From contig NZ_CP139972.1 of NCBI RefSeq assembly GCF_034424315.1, positions 3,410,001 to 3,474,000 on the forward strand: a DNA stretch of 64,000 nucleotides, read 5' to 3'. This stretch comes from Chitinophaga sancti (lineage in GTDB: Bacteria > Bacteroidota > Bacteroidia > Chitinophagales > Chitinophagaceae). Positions 17,720 through 25,680 of this stretch are shown one piece after another; the first letter of the stretch is position 1; every line of letters starts with the position of its first letter. Below the pieces are notes generated by a model. It was not told the origin of the DNA, did no database searches, and saw only the letters and a list, made by a program, of their open reading frames with translations. Made by a program: the position numbers and the translations under genes.

Positions 17720-19315
17720 ATGAAACCTTACTATATTATCATTGCAGTACTGCTACTAGGTGCTACTGCCTGTACTAAGAACTTTGAGAAATACAATACG
17801 GATAATACGGGTATCTCTACTGGTCAGCTGAAACCTGATTACAATGACGTAGGTATTTACCTGTTGCAGGCTGAACGTTCTATCATCAACTTTTCTGGTG
17901 GTGGCGACCCTAACTCTTACCAGGTACAGCAGAACCTGAATGCGGATATCTTTTCAGGATACTTTATGTCTCCTAACCCATTCAATGGTGGTTTGAACAA
18001 TTCCAACTATTTTATGATGACAGGATGGAACGGGGAAGCGATGAAAGTTGGGTACCTGAATATCATGTCTCCTATTTCCAAACTGCGTGCTAACCGTACT
18101 GATACCGCATATCCTGCTGTATGGGCGGTGGCACAGATTATTCAGATTGCAGGTATGAGCCGTGTGACGGACATTTATGGTCCTATTCCATACAGCAAGG
18201 CGGGTGCTTCAAAATCCGATATACCTTATGACAGCCAGGAAGAAATTTACAAACGCTTTTTCCTGGAACTGGACACAGCAACTGCCAACCTGCAGAACTT
18301 CATTAACAAAGGCGAGACATTACCTTTCTCTTTTGCCAACTTTGACATGGTGTACAGTGGTGACTTCACCAAATGGTTACAATTTGCAAACTCCCTTCGT
18401 TTGCGTTTAGCCCTGCATATTGTAAAAGCAGATGAAGCTACTGCAAAGGCCCAGGCGGAGAAAGCACTGAATCCTGCCAATGGAGGTGTGATCACTGCTA
18501 ATAGTGGTAATATGGCTGTACGGGTAGGTGGTAGCTTTACCAACCCACTGGTTTATATTGACAGGAACTGGGCAGATACCCGCATAGGAGCTGACATAGC
18601 CTGTTACCTGAATGGATACAATGACCCGAGAATCAGTGCTTACCTGGGTAAGTCTACGGATAAAACTATTACTTCCCAGTACATTGGTATTCGCTCAGGT
18701 GCGGTGACCGGTTCTAATATCAAAGATGATTATATCGGTTATTCTGCGCTGGGTTCAGCATTTTCACTGACCACACCTATACAGATTATGACTGCTGCAG
18801 AAGTGTACTTCCTGCAGGCAGAAGTTGCACTGCGTGGTTGGGCAAATGCAGGTGGTAGTGCACAGGAAATGTATAACCAGGGTGTAACAACCTCTATGAA
18901 CCAGTGGAATGTAGCCATTGGTAATTACCTGAGTGATGCAACGAGCACGCCAGCTGCTTATGTAGATCCTAAATTCCCGGCGAATGATAAGGCCGCACAA
19001 TCTGCTATTACGATTAAATGGGATGATGCTGCGTTGTTTGATGTGAAGATGGAACGCCTGATCACACAGAAGTGGATTGCGATGTTCCCTGAGGGCCAGG
19101 AAGCATGGACAGAACATAGGAGAACAGGCTATCCTAAGCTATTCCCTGTAGCGCATAACCAGAGTGGTGGCGTGGTGAAGGATGATGAAGGCGTAAGACG
19201 CCTGCCTTATCCACAGCAGGAATATAATACGAATGCGACTGAGTTGAAAAAAGGCATTTCATTGTTAGGCGATGCTGATAATGCAGCAACACGCGTATGG
19301 TGGGATAAGAAATAG
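17720..19315 (+). CDS. SusD/RagB-family outer-membrane lipoprotein (SusD-like_2 type)
   Basis: A 531-aa lipoprotein with a lipobox at MKPYYIIIAVLLLGATAC, then TKNFEKYNTDNTGI. Typical core motifs are SRVTDIYGPIPYSKAG, FANSLRLRLALHIVKAD, AEVYFLQAEVALRGWANAGG and a C-terminal DADNAATRVWWDKK. It is the ligand-binding lid for the SusC encoded just upstream. No degradative enzyme follows on this strand; transcription ends at the terminator at 19,337-19,368. This is therefore a minimal sigma/FecR/SusC/SusD set with an unknown ligand. Confidence 0.92.
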   Translation: MKPYYIIIAVLLLGATACTKNFEKYNTDNTGISTGQLKPDYNDVGIYLLQAERSIINFSGGGDPNSYQVQQNLNADIFSGYFMSPNPFNGGLNNSNYFMMTGWNGEAMKVGYLNIMSPISKLRANRTDTAYPAVWAVAQIIQIAGMSRVTDIYGPIPYSKAGASKSDIPYDSQEEIYKRFFLELDTATANLQNFINKGETLPFSFANFDMVYSGDFTKWLQFANSLRLRLALHIVKADEATAKAQAEKALNPANGGVITANSGNMAVRVGGSFTNPLVYIDRNWADTRIGADIACYLNGYNDPRISAYLGKSTDKTITSQYIGIRSGAVTGSNIKDDYIGYSALGSAFSLTTPIQIMTAAEVYFLQAEVALRGWANAGGSAQEMYNQGVTTSMNQWNVAIGNYLSDATSTPAAYVDPKFPANDKAAQSAITIKWDDAALFDVKMERLITQKWIAMFPEGQEAWTEHRRTGYPKLFPVAHNQSGGVVKDDEGVRRLPYPQQEYNTNATELKKGISLLGDADNAATRVWWDKK

Positions 19316-19336
19316 GTCATGTGATGTTTTAACAGA

Positions 19337-19368
19337 AAAAGCCCCGTCTCGGTTGAGGCGGGGCTTTT
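19337..19368. terminator. Shared bidirectional terminator between converging operons
   Basis: A 14-bp stem with one G-T pair (19,337-19,350 with 19,355-19,368, core GCCCCG/CGGGGC) has a GGTT loop and A/T tails on both sides. It ends the plus-strand SusC/SusD operon (stop 19,315) and the minus-strand GH30 operon (stop 19,382). Confidence 0.9.
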
Positions 19369-19381
19369 ATTTTGGATTAAT

Positions 19382-20830
19382 TTAGTTAACGACTAACGTT
19401 TCAATAGAGTGCGGTAAGCTCTTTACATCTGCAGCATTCCCTTTGATCCATAGCTTATAACTCAGCTCTTTATCACTGGTGTTCAACACTACTACCACTA
19501 TCTTACCATCTTTATTTACAAAGGCGGTTGTCTGCAGGTCAGTTCTGTTAGAAGAAGCGATGATACGCTTTGCACCAGGACGAATAAATTTAGAGAAATG
19601 TCCTAAATAATAATAAGAATTTGTATAGATCAGTTCACCCGTTTTAGAATCTGCATGCACAGGGGCAAAACAGAGGTTACCCAGGTGGTTAGGACCGCCT
19701 TTCTCATCCAGCAGGATATTCCAGTCAGTCCAGGCAACTGTACCACTATTGAAATCATTCAATATGGATGTACCATAACGTTCTCCCAGTGCCCAGTCAT
19801 TTACCTTATCCAGCTTAAAAGACTCAACACAACCTTCTGTGAAGATGAGGTTCTTATCAGGAAAAGCTTCTTTTACTTTACGAACGTTATCAAACTCCAT
19901 GCTGCTACCGGTCCATGTTTCATACCAGTGATAGCCAATACCCCATACATACTTTGCAGCAGCAGGGTCTTCGAGGATTGTGCTGGCACGTTGATAGATC
20001 TGGTCACGGTTATGATCCCATGCAATGAGTTTCTTTGTACTTAAACCCGCACGCTGTAAGGTGGGGCCTAAATAACGCTTGATGAAATCCCTTTCTTCTT
20101 CAGCAGTAAAGTTGCAGGACTCCCAGGTCTGTTTTGCCATTGGTTCATTCTGCACGCTCAGCCCCCATACAGGAATACCGAGAGATTCATATGTCCTGAT
20201 GAACTTAACATAATAGTTTGCCCATGCCTGGTAGTAACGGGGCAGGAGTTTACCGCCCTGTAGCATGCTACCATTATCTTTCATAAATGCCGGAGGGCTC
20301 CATGGACTTGCAAACAGTGTAAGCTTACCACCGGCAGCTGCGATAGCGGCTTTGATGAAAGGAACGCGATAAGTCATATCATGCTTTACGCTGAATGTCT
20401 TTAACGCACTATCACCTTCTTCAATGTAGGTATAGCTTTCGCTGGAAAAATCACAGCTATGAATATTAGTACGGGCCAGTGTATAGCCGATACCATTTAC
20501 AGGATCAAAATAAGCTTTTAATAACTCTGCCTGCTTTTCCTTCGGGAGTTTTGCAAACACTTCTGCAGCAGCATCTGTGAGTGCGCCACCAATACCAGTC
20601 ATGGTCTGGAAGGATTTTGCAGGGTCTACAAAGATGCAGACTTCTGTTTCATATGGTTGTTTTGAAGGAGAAAATGATAACTTATCCGTTGCTGCTATTC
20701 TTAAAGTTGTCTTCGCGGCAGTCGTGTAAACGGTCACTGTTTTGCGGGAAAGGCTATCTCCCGTAACAGGCCCTTTTGCATAACCAGCGTAAGATGCCAG
20801 CAACAGCCCTGCCAAAATTGCTCTTTTCAT
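19382..20830 (-). CDS. Glycoside hydrolase family 30 enzyme, exported
   Basis: A 482-aa protein with signal peptide MKRAILAGLLLASYAGYA. The GH30 (beta/alpha)8 barrel shows the early motif MTGIGGALTDAAAEVFAKL, general acid/base E229 (LSVQNEP) and nucleophile E332 (LIFTEGCVESF). A beta-sandwich follows at the C-terminus (SKFIRPGAKRI ...). GH30 covers glucosylceramidases, endo-beta-1,6-glucanases and xylanases. Being the last gene of a locus with GH16 and a second GH30, beta-1,6-glucan activity is the most likely role. Unlike the neighbouring GH30 it has no lipobox, so it is probably periplasmic or secreted. Gap to the upstream GH30 is 35 bases. Confidence 0.88.
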   Translation of the reverse strand: MKRAILAGLLLASYAGYAKGPVTGDSLSRKTVTVYTTAAKTTLRIAATDKLSFSPSKQPYETEVCIFVDPAKSFQTMTGIGGALTDAAAEVFAKLPKEKQAELLKAYFDPVNGIGYTLARTNIHSCDFSSESYTYIEEGDSALKTFSVKHDMTYRVPFIKAAIAAAGGKLTLFASPWSPPAFMKDNGSMLQGGKLLPRYYQAWANYYVKFIRTYESLGIPVWGLSVQNEPMAKQTWESCNFTAEEERDFIKRYLGPTLQRAGLSTKKLIAWDHNRDQIYQRASTILEDPAAAKYVWGIGYHWYETWTGSSMEFDNVRKVKEAFPDKNLIFTEGCVESFKLDKVNDWALGERYGTSILNDFNSGTVAWTDWNILLDEKGGPNHLGNLCFAPVHADSKTGELIYTNSYYYLGHFSKFIRPGAKRIIASSNRTDLQTTAFVNKDGKIVVVVLNTSDKELSYKLWIKGNAADVKSLPHSIETLVVN

Positions 20831-20865
20831 TGATTTAATTATTACCAGTTTTAAACGTGTTTACC

Positions 20866-22299
20866 TTACCAGATATACGTACCTACGGCACCGTTTGTCA
20901 GCGTGGGCGTAACAACTTTGCCGTTGAACTGGATGTTAAATGATTGAGTAGTGCCGGCATTATTGATCACAATTAATACTCTTTTCCCATCAGGCGTTTT
21001 GAACGCCACATTGTCAAGCTGGCTGGTAACATTGGTAGCAATCCTTATGGAACCGGGCTTTACGAACTTAGCGGCGTGTGCTATAATATAATAAGCTACA
21101 TTCCTCGTAACGTCTGAACTGATGGTGAGTGCACCCATACAGGTACTGCAACCGCCATCCGTATGTGGGTTATAGGAAGGGTCTGAGGCAAGATTCCATT
21201 CCAGCACATTGCGGCTCCAGTTGCGGGTGGCACCGATAATAAGATTGGTGATATGCCATTGCAGGTTAGAAGCAAAATCGCCAGGCGCGCCTACCCATTG
21301 TTCTGTAAAGTATACGTTTTTATCCGGGAACGCGTCGTGAAGCTGGCCTAAGTTACTGATACTGCCGCCATACAGGTGAAAGGCAGAACCATCTACATAT
21401 TGTTTAGCATCAGCATCCTGCAGGACTGCAGCCGGGTAATCTGGTCTGTCAGCATTATGATCGTAGCAGATAATCTTCGTTGTAATACCAGCTGATTTAA
21501 ATGCAGGGCCTAAGGCTGTTTTAATAAAGGTGGCCTGTTCTGTTGCCTGCATCACCATACTTGGATTATTACCTCCATGTAAAGGTTCATTTTGCGGCGT
21601 GATGGCATCGATAACAATACCTTCTGCCTTCATCGCCTGGATATATTTTACAAAGTACTGCGCGTAGGTAGCGTAATATTCAGGTTTGAGACTACCTCCT
21701 ACAAAGCTGCCATTGTCTTTCATCCATACAGGAGCGGACCAGGGAGAGCCGAGGATCTTTATTTTCGGTGAAATGGCCACGATCCTTTTTAGCACCTGCA
21801 TCAGGTCGGATTGTTGCTGACCGATACTGAAATGGTCCAGGTTCACGTCAGTCTGACCGGCAGGGATATCATCGTAGGTATAAGGCGTGGCACTCAGATC
21901 GGAGGCACCGATACTTACGCGGAGATAGCTAACGCCAATGGATGTACTGTCTGTACCAAAGAGTTCTTTGAGCAGGGCATCCTGGGTGGCAGACGGTAGT
22001 TTATTAATCAATGTAGCACTACCATCGGTGAGGCAATAACCAAAACCATCTATGCTTTGGTATTGGGAGCCCTCATCTACTTTGATGGTTGGGAATACAT
22101 TGACAGTATCTTTAAAAAGCAGGCTCACCTTTTGTTTTGTGAGCAATACAGTTTTATCTGCTTTGGTCAGCCAGAAAGTAACGTCTGTTGGTAAATCGCC
22201 TGCAGGCGGTGGAGTGATGATTGTAGTCGTATCATTGCTACCTCCCTTACAACTGGCAAAGCAGCAGAACAGGGAAAAGAATAAGTGGTTTAGTCTCAT
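20866..22299 (-). CDS. Glycoside hydrolase family 30 lipoprotein
   Basis: A 477-aa lipoprotein (MRLNHLFFSLFCCFASC, then KGGSND, a surface-export-like sequence). GH30 motifs: YQSIDGFGYCLTDGSA, SPWSAPVWMKDNGSF, acid/base E238 (AITPQNEPLHGG) and nucleophile E333 (VYFTEQWVGAPG). It is clearly different from the other GH30 (shared motifs, little identity between), so the two probably act on different linkages or at different cell sites, this one on the surface. The start overlaps the GH16 stop by 4 bases (ATGA), so translation is coupled. Likely substrate is beta-1,6-linked glucan or side chains of a beta-1,3/1,6-glucan. Confidence 0.88.
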   Translation of the reverse strand: MRLNHLFFSLFCCFASCKGGSNDTTTIITPPPAGDLPTDVTFWLTKADKTVLLTKQKVSLLFKDTVNVFPTIKVDEGSQYQSIDGFGYCLTDGSATLINKLPSATQDALLKELFGTDSTSIGVSYLRVSIGASDLSATPYTYDDIPAGQTDVNLDHFSIGQQQSDLMQVLKRIVAISPKIKILGSPWSAPVWMKDNGSFVGGSLKPEYYATYAQYFVKYIQAMKAEGIVIDAITPQNEPLHGGNNPSMVMQATEQATFIKTALGPAFKSAGITTKIICYDHNADRPDYPAAVLQDADAKQYVDGSAFHLYGGSISNLGQLHDAFPDKNVYFTEQWVGAPGDFASNLQWHITNLIIGATRNWSRNVLEWNLASDPSYNPHTDGGCSTCMGALTISSDVTRNVAYYIIAHAAKFVKPGSIRIATNVTSQLDNVAFKTPDGKRVLIVINNAGTTQSFNIQFNGKVVTPTLTNGAVGTYIW

Positions 22300-23147
22300 T
22301 TGTTTTTCATTTTATATACCCGCACATAATCGACTTCCATAGCTGTAGGGAAGATGGTGTCATCTACGCCTTGTGCACCGCCCCAGTCACCACCTACGGC
22401 GAGGTTGAGGAGAAGGTGGAAGCGTTTGTCAAATGGCCATACCGTGTAGCCCTTTGCTTCGTTTACAAACTGGAATACCAGGATATCGTCGATATACCCT
22501 CTGAGGGCATAAGGAGTCCAGTCCAGCCTGTAAAGATGGAATTCGGAGCTGACATTATCAACTCTTCTCGTAGTTGTTTTCTGCGTATTTATTTTGAAAT
22601 AATAAGCTTCTGTGTGAGCGCTGATGTGCACATTGCCAGGGTCATAGCCTACATGCTCCATGATGTCGATCTCGCCGGATTTAGGCCAGTCGCCATATGC
22701 CCAGTCTGTAGATAACATCCAGATAGCAGGCCAGGTGCCTTTGCCGACAGGAAGTTTTGCTTTGATTTCAAAGCGGCCGTAGAGCCAGTCACCTTTGTTG
22801 GTGGTGACCATCCTGGCGGAGGTGTAGTTCCTGTTTTCTTTGGTTTCTTTCCTGGCGGTGATGCTCAGTACACCGTTTGCCACGCTGGCATTGTCGGTGC
22901 TATTGGTATAATATTCCAGTTCATTATTTCCCCAGCCGCTGCCTCCCAGGTCATAGCCCCATTTAGAAACATCGGGGGCACCTGTATAGTCAAATTCATC
23001 TGCCCAGACAGGGGTGGTTTCGAAAGTCCAACCGCTATCGATGGGTGTTCTTGGTATAACAGGGCCTGTAGAGGTGGTGTCGGTTTTGCCTTTGCCGGAA
23101 CAGGAGGTGAAGATGAGCAGGAGAAAAGGGAGATATTTTGCGAGCAT
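22296..23147 (-). CDS. Glycoside hydrolase family 16 lipoprotein (laminarinase-like endo-beta-glucanase)
   Basis: A 283-aa lipoprotein (MLAKYLPFLLLIFTSC). The jelly-roll GH16 domain carries the catalytic pattern E159-I-D161-I-M-E164-H, where E159 is the nucleophile and E164 the acid/base; the extra Met between D and E is the beta-bulge form found in laminarinases. Other family motifs are WADEFDYTGAPDVSKWGYD, GRFEIKAKLPVGKGTWPAIW and the C-terminal MEVDYVRVYK. It should cut beta-1,3 (or mixed-linkage) glucan at the cell surface. It is translationally coupled to the GH30 downstream. A pair of strong hairpins lies between it and the PKD gene upstream. Confidence 0.92.
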   Translation of the reverse strand: MLAKYLPFLLLIFTSCSGKGKTDTTSTGPVIPRTPIDSGWTFETTPVWADEFDYTGAPDVSKWGYDLGGSGWGNNELEYYTNSTDNASVANGVLSITARKETKENRNYTSARMVTTNKGDWLYGRFEIKAKLPVGKGTWPAIWMLSTDWAYGDWPKSGEIDIMEHVGYDPGNVHISAHTEAYYFKINTQKTTTRRVDNVSSEFHLYRLDWTPYALRGYIDDILVFQFVNEAKGYTVWPFDKRFHLLLNLAVGGDWGGAQGVDDTIFPTAMEVDYVRVYKMKNK

Positions 23148-23164
23148 AAGCGTGGATTAAATTA

Positions 23165-23246
23165 CCCCCGAATGATTGACTCCTTTGGTGTCAATCATTC
23201 GGGGGCTGCGGGTTTTCATTTGCGGTTGGCAACTGGAAACCCGCAG
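23165..23246 (-). promoter_or_regulatory. Two tandem hairpins between the PKD gene and the GH16 gene
   Basis: The first stem is 16 bp and perfect (23,165-23,180 with 23,190-23,205, loop TCCTTTGGT). The second is 10 bp and perfect (CTGCGGGTTT at 23,206-23,215 with AAACCCGCAG at 23,237-23,246). They fill nearly the whole 107-bp gap and neither is followed by a clear U-run on the minus strand. They may stabilise the SusC/D/PKD part of the mRNA or reduce enzyme expression; this is inferred. Confidence 0.55.
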
Positions 23247-23254
23247 ATTAACAA

Positions 23255-24085
23255 TTATTGTTCTTCCAGGAATTGAATATTAGACAGCGTCATGCCACCA
23301 GTACCCAATGTACCGCCGGAGCTACCACCTTTAATGACAACCCATACTGTGTCAGATTTTGGAAATGTCATACTTCCATTCTGTCCTACCCCTTTACCAT
23401 CACAACCTTTTTCAGCGATATTATAATCAAATGGGATTGTACCGCAACCATTCCAGGTGTTCACAGCAATATACTTTGTACCACCATAGTCTTTACCCTG
23501 TACAGGAGCAATGGTATCACAATACATTTCCAGCCAGCTGTTGGTCGCACCGTTCCCCTTCACGTTTGCAGAAAGGATGTAAGGAGTATTACCTTTTACC
23601 ATTACCATTTGGTAGATAGCGCCATTGGTATTACCGGTATTGGAAAAATTGATGGTACCGTTTGTATTGGTAATCGTTGTTTGTGTACCCCCTGTATTCA
23701 GGATTGTCCAGTCTGTCGTATTCAGAATATCCTTTTTAGGAGCATCCTTGGCAATCGTAATTTTCTGTGAAGTAGTGGCATAACCACCATTTGTAAATAC
23801 TGTCAGCTGCACAATATATTCTCCTGCGTAAGAAAAATGCAGTGTATCAAATTCCCCGCTGGAAGTAGTAGATTTCTCACCATTGCTGACCTTCCAGTTC
23901 CAGATAAAACCACCTTTTGTTGTAGAATTCACCACTACCCTATTTGGATTTGTAGTAAGCGGTGTAGCGGTGAAAGAAGCGGTAGGAACAGAACCCAGCT
24001 CCTTTGTGGATGATTCCGGCGTACAGGCCGGTATAGTGCAGGCCAGCATAGCTGACACTGCCAAAGTACCTATATAATGTTTCAT
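23255..24085 (-). CDS. PKD-domain surface lipoprotein, probable glycan-binding protein
   Basis: A 276-aa lipoprotein (MKHYIGTLAVSAMLACTIPAC, then TPESSTKE). A PKD domain lies at about residues 30-112 (WNWKVSNGEKSTTSSGEFDTLHFSYAGEY in pieces). A C-terminal beta-rich domain, about 120-276, begins DWTILNTGGTQTTITN and contains ISYILSAN-like strands, similar in plan to carbohydrate-binding modules. Genes at this place in a PUL, just after SusD, usually encode surface glycan-binding proteins that help SusD hold the polymer. It has no catalytic motif. The gap to SusD is 18 bases. Confidence 0.75.
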   Translation of the reverse strand: MKHYIGTLAVSAMLACTIPACTPESSTKELGSVPTASFTATPLTTNPNRVVVNSTTKGGFIWNWKVSNGEKSTTSSGEFDTLHFSYAGEYIVQLTVFTNGGYATTSQKITIAKDAPKKDILNTTDWTILNTGGTQTTITNTNGTINFSNTGNTNGAIYQMVMVKGNTPYILSANVKGNGATNSWLEMYCDTIAPVQGKDYGGTKYIAVNTWNGCGTIPFDYNIAEKGCDGKGVGQNGSMTFPKSDTVWVVIKGGSSGGTLGTGGMTLSNIQFLEEQ

Positions 24086-24103
24086 TTAAATCAGTTTGAT
24101 GTG

Positions 24104-25657
24104 TTATTTAGTTCCTCCCCATTCTTTACTCTGTTGCATTTTGGTATTTTCCAATTCTAACAGTGGAATTGGTAAAATCTCATTCTTACCAGCAATAAAG
24201 CCACGTTTACCTAATACTGATGGGGCTCTGCCAGTACGTACCAGGTCGAACCAGCGGTGACCTTCACCAGCCAGCTCCAGTCTTCTTTCATTGAAGATGT
24301 TGTCGTCAGTAGCTTCTACAGCAGTAAGGCCTACACGGGCACGTACTGCATTCAGCAACTGATAGGCACGGGTACCGGCACCACCACCCTGGCCAGCTTT
24401 CACCAGTGCTTCTGCTTCCATGAGGTAGGTATCTGCTAAGCGCATTTCGTACATATCCTGTGGGTAGTTCAACTCGGAATTACCTCCACCCAGAGATTTA
24501 TTGTAATTAAAGCCAATGAACTTTTGCAGGAAATAGCCGGTGTTATTGTATCCTGATTCATAGCTTGCAATACCATTTGCCTGCAGGCTATCCAGGTTAG
24601 CAACGGTATATTTATAGCGGGGATCATAGTGAATTGCATCAAAGAGGTCTTTGGTCACTACCAGGAAACTCCAGCCTGATACATAATCAGGTGCACCTGC
24701 TTTAAGGGGCTTGTAGTTTCTTGGGCCGATCATGATGTTCAGCAGATTACCTTCCGTACAGGAGATACAATCCCATGAACCACCTGAGTTTGCATTAAAA
24801 GCTACTTCGAAAATAGACTCACTATTAAACTTACTGGCGTTATCTGATTTCCATAGGTCGCCAAAGTTAGCCAGCAGTTTATAACCATATTTTGTGTTGG
24901 TAGCACCAGGTACGGTACCGTTTACTTCTGCCAGTTCAGCAGCAGCAGCGGCATAGTTTTTCTCGTAGAGATATACTTTACCCAGCAATCCATGCACAGC
25001 ACCTTTGGTAGCACGGCCACCTTCATCTTTAGCAGGTACCTGGTCAGGCAGGTTCACTTCTGCAATCGCGTCCTGCAGATCTTTTTCAATTTGTTTGTAT
25101 ACTTCTTCAGGTGAGGCCTGTAACACATCATACATTTCGCTGGTGGAAACAGGTTTGGTGAAGAGTGGTACATTTTTAAACATACGTACAAGGTCGAAGT
25201 AAAAAAATGCACGCAGGTATTTTGCTTCTGCAGTATAGCGGGCTTTGGTTGCCGCGTCCATAGGTACACCCGGCAATTTTTCAAGCAGTACGTTCGCACG
25301 GAAGATACCAGAGAATCCTTTCTTCCAGAGTTCATCCTGTGGCCCCTGATCAGGTGTGATGGTATAGTTGGAGAATACCTGGAAGGCAGTTACGTCATTG
25401 GCACCACCACCACCAGCGATGTGGTCATCAGATCCGGCGTTCATGGCACCCACTTTGGTAACATAGCCTCCACCTTGCCAGCCCACTACATCGTAACAAG
25501 CTATCAGGCCATTGAAGGCTTCTGTCTGGTTTCTATAATAGTTAGCTTCAAGGTTGCTTCCTTTGGGTTGTACTTCAAGGAAATCTCTGCTACAGCCACT
25601 CATCAGTTGCAGGCCTATAGCGAATGTCAATATATGCGGAATGTATTTTTTCTTCAT
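24104..25657 (-). CDS. SusD/RagB-family nutrient-binding outer-membrane lipoprotein
   Basis: A 517-aa lipoprotein with lipobox LMSGC, then SRDFLEVQPKGSNLEANYYR. It has the classic RagB/SusD layout: N-terminal SusD domain with TPR-like helices (AKYLRAFFYFDLVRMFKNVP, GAVHGLLGKVYLYEKNYA) and a C-terminal RagB domain ending in FNERRLELAGEGHRWFDLVR and PIPLLELE. It differs from the two SusD-like_2 proteins elsewhere in the window. It lies 23 bases after SusC and belongs to the beta-glucan-type locus. Confidence 0.94.
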   Translation of the reverse strand: MKKKYIPHILTFAIGLQLMSGCSRDFLEVQPKGSNLEANYYRNQTEAFNGLIACYDVVGWQGGGYVTKVGAMNAGSDDHIAGGGGANDVTAFQVFSNYTITPDQGPQDELWKKGFSGIFRANVLLEKLPGVPMDAATKARYTAEAKYLRAFFYFDLVRMFKNVPLFTKPVSTSEMYDVLQASPEEVYKQIEKDLQDAIAEVNLPDQVPAKDEGGRATKGAVHGLLGKVYLYEKNYAAAAAELAEVNGTVPGATNTKYGYKLLANFGDLWKSDNASKFNSESIFEVAFNANSGGSWDCISCTEGNLLNIMIGPRNYKPLKAGAPDYVSGWSFLVVTKDLFDAIHYDPRYKYTVANLDSLQANGIASYESGYNNTGYFLQKFIGFNYNKSLGGGNSELNYPQDMYEMRLADTYLMEAEALVKAGQGGGAGTRAYQLLNAVRARVGLTAVEATDDNIFNERRLELAGEGHRWFDLVRTGRAPSVLGKRGFIAGKNEILPIPLLELENTKMQQSKEWGGTK

Positions 25658-25680
25658 TGTAATTTGCTTTTATCAGGTTA

